NCBI RefSeq assembly: GCF_026151205.1
Contig: NC_087081.1
Span: forward strand, 4,175,746-4,239,745
Length of the DNA stretch: 64,000 nt
Reading direction: 5' to 3'
From: Bolinopsis microptera
Taxonomy: Eukaryota; Ctenophora; Tentaculata; Lobata; Bolinopsidae
In this document: positions 56,650 through 64,000 of the stretch, piece by piece
Numbering within the stretch: the first letter of the stretch is position 1
Layout: every line of letters begins with the position of its first letter
Made by a program: the position numbers and the translations under genes
Notes under the pieces: generated by a model
Database searches by the model: none
The model's input: the letters and a program-made list of their open reading frames with translations, nothing else
Told to the model about the DNA's origin: nothing

Positions 56650-57820
56650 AAGAAGAAACATTATATACGACTCTATACAAATAATCTTATTATAAAACAG
56701 GATCATACATAGTTAATAGAACTCCATTAAGAAAACATCTTAACTACGTAATCTGTGCCTAGTACAACAGTTTCCAACACTTCCTACAGCTAGCAATATC
56801 CCTTATTTCATTTAAATCACTCAAATTTCTAAGTTCTAAGTTTCTATATTTAAGGTCATCAACAAGCATATTTGATATAAGTTTGTATTAGGTCTACCAA
56901 CACGCCCTTTAAATTTACCACTACTATTTAACACAAATTTCTCTTTGTGATGAAAAAGTTTAAAGAAGCTTTACAACTTAACTCAAACTAATGCTTCTGT
57001 CTGTCTGCTGCATTTGAGTTTATTTCTAAATGATTCGCAGCTTTCGGTAGCTCCATGTTCAGCCCACCATGCCTGAAAAAATTTGGTTGAACACAATAAC
57101 TTTGGGTCCCATAAATATTATGGTTACCATAATATAAGTCACAAATTTTGTTAATTTCAAGTCAACAACAATATTAGTCGTATTTTTAAGACCATTTTTC
57201 CATATCATTTAATTTTTTTAAATTTATTCAGCTAGCTTTTTTGACTAAAATATTTTCGATCTGGGAAATTATTTAAAGACGAGTCAACATTACATACATC
57301 AATTACAAGTCCTCCCATGAAATTTAGTTTACAACAATTTTAGGCAATTGTTTGACTTAATTTATGGTATAATAGATTTTTCGTTCCTGAGGAAAGGGAA
57401 TTTCGGCGGATATAGTAACACCAGAAAATATTGGTTTATGTAAATTGAGTTTACGTTGTTTATCAATGATTCGAGGGCACTGCAACGAGAATTAGAACAA
57501 TTAATCAAAAATTACTGCCTAAACATTTAATGAGCAAAACCTAACGAGCTTAACCTCTGTCACTCTTTTTCGGAGATTCAATATCATTTGACACAACTCT
57601 ATGGATTAACTATATGATTTTTTAAAATAGGAAAACTAATCTGGTTGTATCCTAGCAGAACTGATTATTATATACGTTAAGAACAGTGTCAGCTGGAATA
57701 TTCAAGTAAGGTCATTTGTGTGCTTTCTTTTACAACAGAAACAAGGAATTGAAATATCATTGTAAACTAAAACTGACAAGGGTAATCATAACATAACATT
57801 GTGCTCACAGTGTCACTCCA
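56650..57820. other. AT-rich, no gene seen
   Basis: No coding frame or domain. A LINE relic starts just after it. Confidence 0.4.
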
Positions 57821-57824
57821 TTCC

Positions 57825-58155
57825 TGAAAAAAGCCCATTTTCTTCCAATAAGACAACAAATAGAGTATAAGATTGCTCTAACCGTGTTCAAATGTGTCAA
57901 CAACGTAGCTCCAAATTATATCACCAAATGCATCAACATTAAGAGTCAACCTGTACGTGTACTACGGACTGAACAAGACTATTTCCTCCTAAATGTTCCT
58001 ACTGTTTCAAATTATAGTAAAACTGAGAGAAGCTTTAGTTACTGTGGACCCTTTGTTTGGAATCAGCTTCCTTAGCAATTGAGAACATTAACCGATATCG
58101 TCTTGTTTAAAAAGAGAATAAATACGCATCTCTTTGAAAAAGCATTCATATAAGT
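57825..58155 (+). pseudogene. L2-like LINE, C-terminal relic
   Basis: The plus-strand frame reads KKAHFLPIRQQIEYKIALT, FKCVNNVAPNYITKCIN, then RSFSYCGPFVWNQLP. After a stop it continues as QLRTLTDIVLFKKRINTHLF. This is the usual tail of L2/CR1-type proteins (LPIRxRIxYKI...LAPxYLxxL...W-N-x-LP...FKxxLKTHLF). Short and interrupted by at least one stop; no other part of the element is present. Confidence 0.7.
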
Positions 58156-58159
58156 AGCA

Positions 58160-59305
58160 TATAATAACTTTCTCATAAAACCCAAACTTCATAAAAATAA
58201 GTTCTAATGTACATATTCATGAGTCGCTTTAGATGGCTTGAACTGAATCTTTACTTAGCTGTCATTAGTTTAGTGCTCAGTGTCAACAAGAATTGTCATT
58301 ATATTTTCCCTGTGATAATATTCAATTTCAAGTCAATATATCATAGTTATTGAATGCCTATAATATCCTGAAGTTAGGACTATGATTTGACCTGCCCATC
58401 CCCTAATTTTGGAAGTTTATATGCTCCTATCGTGAAAATGAGGTTAATTGAATGAAGGCTTTTCATGTTATTCTGTATTATCACGTCATCTTACATCACA
58501 ATATCAGGTCCAGTATATCCATAATTAAGACACCAATTGAATAATGAATGTGAATTTGTTTAGAGAATAAAATTTAGGTCGAAAATTTTGATCCTTCCCC
58601 CCCCCCCCCCCCCCCCCCGCCCCCCTCTGGCCTTATTTCATTAAATCCATAACACCTGATCTTGAAGTTACTCACAAGGCGAGGAACATCCTAGCCTGTC
58701 CAGCATCTGGGAGGTCTACACAGGAAACAGTAGCTCATTTAGCTCTAGGTCACCACTCACCAGGCTGTGACAGTAGTCTTGATGTCCATTGTCCAACCAG
58801 TTCTGCGATTTACAGGTAACATCTAGGTAAATGAAATGAAATAATGAAATGAAATAAGAATAAGATTAAGTTGAATGTGCTTATGATGGGACCCCCGGAG
58901 GGCAAGATCAGGTTATAATACTTGAATGACAACCCAAAAAAAGGAAGAGATCAAGAGGCAGGTCTATAGGAAGAGCTTAAATGTAGTAGAAATGTTACCT
59001 ACCCTCCAAAGATGTATAAGTAAAGTAATAAAACAGCTCGCGCAGACTAATCTTTTTGGATGGAGATCTCGCTAGAGTAACATGTTACTTGGTTCAATCC
59101 AATAACATATAAAATTAAAGAGTTTAAGAGTCCAAAATAGGAATTTAACACAAATATATATTAAATTCATTCACTGCAACAATCACTCCATAAAATCATG
59201 TAGGAGTATTGATAAGATTGAGTTCCAGATCACCTATATTGCTGTGGATGCTAAAATCCTGACACCTCTATAACCCCTAAAAGAAACTATACATGTCATG
59301 GGTAA
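58160..59305. other. no gene; poly-C tract
   Basis: A run of about 25 C at 58,592-58,618, and an ATGAAATGAAAT repeat near 58,830. Remaining sequence shows no coding frame. Confidence 0.45.
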
Positions 59306-59308
59306 TGG

Positions 59309-60845
59309 ATATCATTAGTAGGTAGTTATTGCAAACAGAGTGCTACCAAGTGCCAAGTCTTATGATTTTCTAGAAATCAGAAACAAAAAGTAAAACTCTA
59401 ATCAAAATGCTGAGCAGGATGAAGCAAAGACTTGAAGAAAAACTAAGAGACAACCAGGACCTGGTTGCTCTACAACTTCGCACATTCTTGTTCTGTGAAG
59501 AATTATATAGGGTCTAAAGAGTGTGAAGGCCACTATGATGTTTATAGATTTTAATAAAGCCTTTGACAGTGTACATAAAGGTTTGCTTATTAAGATACTT
59601 AAAGCAAATGTATACCAGAATACATAGTGCGATTGATCTACACAAACACAGTGGCTTAAGTAATCACAACTGCAGATGGTATTACAGGGGTCTTCGAAGT
59701 CCTGGTAGGATCAGGATTCGGGAGTACTGCAAAGAGACACCTCATACTTGTTCATCATCGTGATTGACTATATCATGACAGTGGCTATAGATGATGACTC
59801 AGACTCTGGGTTCACTCTTAAGCCTGCACAGGGTGTAGATGGATTTGTGCTGAAAATATCGCATATGTCAAATTCTCAGATGATGGTGCCCTTATCACTG
59901 ATATAATTGAATGGGGCAAAACTACTCCTGGACAGGCTATAGGAAGCAGCAAAAAGTGTGGGGTTAGTCTTGAACAACTCTAAAACAAATCTCATGACTC
60001 TAAACACTACAGAGGAAAGTAGACTTTAAAGCTGTTCTGGAAACCAGCTGGAAAACGTACCTTGGGGCATAGATATCAACAACTGAGAGAGACTTTAGAG
60101 AGACTTTTCAAGAGCAACTATGAAGATCCAAGAGCGTAGGATGCAACTAGCTTTGCCATATACACTGGCACCTTGAACTAGTTGCTAAGTGTGGGGTACT
60201 TAATGAACCTAACCATGGTGTGCTGAGCAGGGGAAGAACAGTCATAACTTATGTTGATAGCCTAAGGGCTGATACGGGTTTGAGTAACACTGGAGAAATC
60301 ACGGGACTTATGGAGGATAGAAATCTATCGAGACAGTGCATCAATACTCGGACGCTGAAGCCTAAATTAAGAGAAGTTTAAAAGTTCACAATCATAATTA
60401 TTATTTAAAATTGCCTCTAATAGCTACTGATAATCAGCTTGATAGTCGTCTTCCAGCCAGTTTATCAGAAATAAATAAAATGCAGAACCTAACAAAAGGA
60501 CTAAAATAACTCCAAGATATATTTCATGAAAATTACTAAATTTGCATTTGCGCTCCATTCCAAAGAATTTTTGTTAATGATGCGTTGACAAAATGCGCGG
60601 CGCGCAAAAATTTTCATTTGAAATTGTTTGTTGTTCAAACATATTTCATAAAATAATCTGTAATATATAGTTCTAATAGTGTATAAAAAAGAATAATCTA
60701 AAAATATAACACTAAACAGAGCAAAAACGAGGATCGCGCAAAAATCATATATATTTTGACAATTTCCAGGATTTTGAACAGGAACCATGTTTATACATAT
60801 AATATAATTAACAAAATACGCAAACCGTTAATTTATTGATCCATA
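59309..60845. repeat. left arm of LINE-bearing palindrome
   Basis: Reverse-complementary to 60,916-64,000 once two insertions in the right arm are removed. Landmarks: GATATCATTAGTAGGTAGTT at 59,309 matches the window end; CTATCAAGCTGATTATC pairs at 60,437 and 61,316. The spacer is about 70 bp, unpaired and AT-rich. The arms differ by several indels and substitutions. Confidence 0.9.
59400..60390 (+). pseudogene. LINE reverse transcriptase, decayed (left arm)
   Basis: Plus-strand pieces in several frames: RMKQRLEEKLRDNQ, then MFIDFNKAFDSVHKGLLIKI (RT palm, catalytic D), then YVKFSDDGALITD (FADD-type box with both aspartates), KTYLGA, and a C-terminus ITYVDSLRADTGLSNTGEI. Multiple stops and frameshifts. 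About 12 bp of the NQxGFRPG motif present in the right arm is missing here, so the arms decayed independently after duplication. Confidence 0.75.
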
Positions 60846-61752
60846 AATTTTTAAATTCTTTATATTTTCGTATTTAAAATTATTTTTGCAAACTATTGAC
60901 CGGGGACTCTACGATTAAAAATTTATGGATCAAGATTTTAATGGTTTGCGTATTTTGTTCACATATATTTAAATGGTTCCTATTTGAAATCGCGGAAATT
61001 GTCAAAATAGATATAATTTTTGCGCGACCCTCGTTTTTGCTCTGTTTAGTGTTATATTTTTAGATTATTCTTTTTTATACACTATTAGAACTATATATTA
61101 CAGATTATTTTATGAAATATGTTTGAACAACAAACAATTTCAAATGAAAATTTTTGCGCGCCGCGCATTTTGTCAACGCATCATTAACAAAAATTCTTTG
61201 GAATGGAGCGCAAATGCAAATTTAGTAATTTTCATGAAATATATCTTGGAGTTATTTTAGTCCTTTTGTTAGGTTCTGCATTTTATTTATTTCTGATAAA
61301 CTGGCTGGAAGACGACTATCAAGCTGATTATCAGTAGCTATTAGAGGCAATTTTAAATAATAATTATGATTGTGAACTTTTAAACTTCTCTTAATTTAGG
61401 CTTCAGCGTCCGAGTATTGATGCACTGTCTCGATAGATTTCTATCCTCCATAAGTCCCGTGATTTCTCCAGTGTTACTCAAACCCGTATCAGCCCTTAGG
61501 CTATCAACATAAGTTATGACTGTTCTTCCCCTGCTCAGCACACCATGGTTAGGTTCATTAAGTACCCCACACTTAGCAACTAGTTCAAGGTGCCAGTGTA
61601 TATGGCAAAGCTAGTTGCATCCTACGCTCTTGGATCTTCATAGTTGCTCTTGAAAAGTCTCTCTAAAGTCTCTCTCAGTTGTTGATATCTATGCCCCAAG
61701 GTACGTTTTCCAGCTGGTTTCCAGAACAGCTTTAAAGTCTACTTTCCTCTTC

Positions 61753-62688
61753 AAGGGTCACGCAAAATTCAAACTCAAGCAATGCTGGTTTGCCTGGCAC
61801 AGGATCACCCAAAACTCCACCCGCCACAGAGGTCTGAATACAAGCTCACTCAGAATGCTCTTCAGAACAGTGGTACTCACAAAACTTCTATATGCTGCTC
61901 CTATATGGCTAAAAGATAACCTCGACACTTTCAAAGACTTTTATGCCAGGGTCCTCTTGAAGATAAGCGGGGCCACTCACCATCCTCCCAAAGATTTGAC
62001 CTCTGTTGCGCTTGGGATTCCACCCCTTGAGATATCCTACAAGATGGTCACTATAAAATTTATAATAAAAGCACTTACAAGTGACCCATTTATGCAAGGG
62101 CTCATCTTGCAGCTAGAGGAGGCAAAGGCCCACCGATACCAGCACCATATTGACGAGATACGTAAGTTTCTAACGTGGAAAACTGGGTCTAAAGAACTAA
62201 ACAGAAGCAAAATAGACCTTCTGACTAGTGTCCAGAACGATGTTGTCAGCTACTCAAAAGAAGAAATAATCCGCTTCATGGAGTTTACTTGGAATAAACA
62301 TCTCCTGCTGAACCCAAGAATAAATCAGAGTGAGGGTCAGATACTGGATAACATTGATGAAAGGAGCAAACGATTATTTCCTCGCTACTCAAGCAGAAAC
62401 ACGGATACTAAGGTTATGTCTCTCCTACATGGCCATGACATCACCTTTGCAGCCTTCCAGGCAAGGGTAGCCAACAACTGCGACCCTCAGTGTCCAAATT
62501 GTAAGGTATTGGACACCAATTATCACAGACTCTTCTACTGTCCACTGTGCAGCTGCTCTTACAGGGAAACCCTGCAGGACCATTCCTTTAATGACCAACC
62601 ATCATGGTCTATCTTAAGAGATGATAGTGATAACAGCATCACTGCCTTCCGCTCTCTAGCACAAATTGCCATTGGTGAACTATCATAA
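61753..62688 (+). CDS. LINE protein C-terminal fragment with CCHC-type zinc motif
   Basis: An open frame from the insertion junction (KGHAKFKLKQCWFAWHRITQ) through LRMLFRTVVLTKLLYAAPIW to a stop at 62,688; about 311 residues. KLLYAAPIW is the RT thumb-adjacent block of I/Jockey-type LINEs. CDPQCPNCKVLDTNYHRLFY followed by CP forms the C-x2-C...H-x4-C motif common at their C-terminus (nucleic-acid binding). No stop or frameshift is visible, so the source element may be young. Without the polymerase core it is not functional. Class beyond I/Jockey-like is uncertain. Confidence 0.75.
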   Translation, partial: KGHAKFKLKQCWFAWHRITQNSTRHRGLNTSSLRMLFRTVVLTKLLYAAPIWLKDNLDTFKDFYARVLLKISGATHHPPKDLTSVALGIPPLEISYKMVTIKFIIKALTSDPFMQGLILQLEEAKAHRYQHHIDEIRKFLTWKTGSKELNRSKIDLLTSVQNDVVSYSKEEIIRFMEFTWNKHLLLNPRINQSEGQILDNIDERSKRLFPRYSSRNTDTKVMSLLHGHDITFAAFQARVANNCDPQCPNCKVLDTNYHRLFYCPLCSCSYRETLQDHSFNDQPSWSILRDDSDNSITAFRSLAQIAIGELS

Positions 62689-62689
62689 A

Positions 62690-63170
62690 GATGATTATTA
62701 TAGTGCTCATCTCTTGTGACATTTATTCTTCTTCAGTCTCTACTACTCACTCTACTGCCTCATCTTCTGAACATCATTATCTTTAGTATAGTTGAGGATT
62801 CTCAACACCCACTTTCAAGTTGAGTACTCTCGACCCACTTAGTCCACATGCCTTGCAAACTTACAGCACGGTATTTGTAATGGTCTAAGTTCCTAATACT
62901 CGCCAAAGATGGTTCCTCTAGTCAACCGTAGGAGAAGAGAAAGCTCAACAACAAATTAGATGGCTGCATTTTGTTTTCATTTTATTAGGTCCTAGTATTT
63001 ATTCCTATTGTCTTAAAGTTTTAAGAGAACTCACCTTAAATTATTTTAATGCAGTCACTCAGATAAGTTTATATCAGGACAATTCAATAAAGACACATAC
63101 TCTGCCCACAATAAGGGGCCATAATTGTTTCAATTATGTAACTGTATAGAATTATTATTATTATTATTAT
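62690..63170 (+). other. 3' UTR of the inserted LINE
   Basis: About 480 bp of non-coding DNA from the stop codon to the (ATT)n tail. No other feature. Confidence 0.6.
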
Positions 63171-63548
63171 CCTCTGTAGTGTTTAGAGTCATGAGATTTG
63201 TTTTAGAGTTGTTCAAGACTAACCCCACACTTTTTGCTGCTTCCTATAGCCTGTCCAGGAGTAGTTTTGCCCCATTCAATTATATCAGTGATAAGGGCAC
63301 CATCATCTGAGAATTTGACATATGCGATATTTTCAGCACAAATCCATCTACACCCTGTGCAGGCTTAAGAGTGAACCCAGAGTCTGAGTCATCATCTATA
63401 GCCACTGTCATGATATAGTCAATCACGATGATGAACAAGTATGAGGTGTCTCTTTGCAGTACTCCCGAATCCCGATCCTACCAGGACTTCGAAGACCCCT
63501 GTAATACCATCTATTCTGGTATACCATTTGCTTTAAGTATCTTAATAA

Positions 63549-63697
63549 CTCTGACTTACTTGACTTAAGGCGGCTTCAGCGTCCGAGTATTGATGCGCTG
63601 TCTCCATAAAACTCTATCCGCCATAAGTCCGCCCATTTCTCCAGTGTCGTTGAGACCCGTGTCAGCTCGTAGGCTATCAACATAAGTCATGGCTGGT
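63549..63697 (-). mobile_element. 149-bp LINE 3'-end insertion with 8-bp target duplication
   Basis: CTTAATAA flanks the insert at 63,541-63,548 and 63,698-63,705; the left arm has one copy (TTATTAAG near 59,587). Read on the minus strand it encodes only the LINE C-terminus (TYVDSLRADTGLNDTGEM, then RINTRTLKPP and stop) plus about 16 bp of 3' end. It is a better-preserved copy of the C-terminus seen at 60.24-60.39 kb, so the family was active after the palindrome formed. Confidence 0.85.
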
Positions 63698-64000
63698 CTT
63701 AATAAGCAAACCTTTATGTACACTGTCAAAGGCTTTATTAAAATCTATAAACACCATAGTGGCCTTCACACTCATGGCCTTTAGACCCTATATAATTCTT
63801 CACAGAACAAGAATGTGCGAAGTTGTAGAGCAACCAGGTCTGAAGCCATTCTGGTTGTCTCTTAGTTCTTCTTCAAGTCTTTGCTTCATCCTGCTCAGCA
63901 TTTTGATTAGAGTTTTACTTTTTGTTTCTGATTTCTAGAAAATCATAAGACGTGGCACTTGGTAGCACTCTGTTTGCAATAACTACCTACTAATGATATC

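Larger units (their letters stand above)
61751..63170 (+). mobile_element. 5'-truncated LINE insertion with (ATT)n tail and 5-bp duplication
   Basis: CCTCT flanks the insert (61,746-61,750 and 63,171-63,175), where the left arm has a single site. The insert begins directly inside an ORF and ends in ATTATTATTATTATTATTAT. A truncated start, simple-sequence tail and short target duplication are the signature of target-primed reverse transcription. Confidence 0.85.
60916..64000. repeat. right arm of LINE-bearing palindrome (runs off the window)
   Basis: Pairs with 59,309-60,845, interrupted by inserts at 61,751-63,170 and 63,549-63,697 that the left arm lacks. It still matches at the last base, so the palindrome continues past the window. 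Confidence 0.88.
61385..64000 (-). pseudogene. LINE reverse transcriptase, decayed and split (right arm)
   Basis: Minus-strand mirror of the 59.4-60.39 kb relic, split by the two inserts. Between about 63,870 and 63,720 it keeps text lost from the left arm (RDNQNGFRPGCSTTSHI, the RT finger motif) and VKATMVFIDFNKAFDSVH. Stops remain, so it is non-functional. Confidence 0.7.

Noticed and set aside
60501-60788. 95-codon minus-strand ORF in the palindrome arm
   Set aside because: Composition-driven, lies in the non-coding part near the apex, and not supported by a domain.

Overview
The window is animal nuclear DNA, most likely from a marine or other aquatic invertebrate. Genes are split by GT-AG introns, most intergenic DNA is AT-rich, and several eukaryotic transposon classes occur together: Penelope-like, CR1/L2-like LINEs, mariner-like, MULE, KDZ-like and Ty3-like gag. 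The sequence does not fix the species. Nothing looks bacterial; there are no operons, rRNA genes or CRISPR arrays.

Layout. 1-9 kb holds two tandem satellites whose units are themselves palindromic (38 bp and 32 bp), a lone retrotransposon gag ORF and a GCCTCA-type minisatellite. 9.2-11.2 kb holds mariner-like elements, one split by a truncated Penelope-like element with a GIY-YIG domain. 11.7-30.4 kb is one giant inverted repeat. Its clean outer arms each carry a foldback MITE, the last two exons of an unidentified gene, a pentanucleotide microsatellite and a MULE transposase fragment. Its middle (about 17.8-26.4 kb) is a noisy, homopolymer-ridden LINE-bearing stretch that looks like poor consensus around a hairpin tip.

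31-40 kb contains the most interesting locus: two overlapping minus-strand ORFs (520 and about 1,408 residues). Together they look like a KDZ/HMGXB3-type transposase protein (zinc fingers, SWIM, CxxC, D-D-E, SAP). It is followed by a 20-residue charged repeat encoded by a 60-bp minisatellite, and then by two different cysteine-protease domains, one USP-like and one Ulp1-like. 42.7-47.6 kb is a roughly 4.9-kb satellite with higher-order structure.

49.6-59 kb is mostly non-coding with foldback elements, short tandem repeats, decayed LINE C-termini and a few weak exon candidates. 59.3-64 kb is a second, diverged palindrome built from LINE sequence; its right arm carries two later LINE insertions bounded by target-site duplications. 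The window ends inside this palindrome.

The window is therefore an accessory, repeat-driven region. Only the spliced gene end at 13.6-14.0 kb (and its mirror) and a few weak exon candidates look like host genes. Domain calls come from reading the translations; no database search was run.
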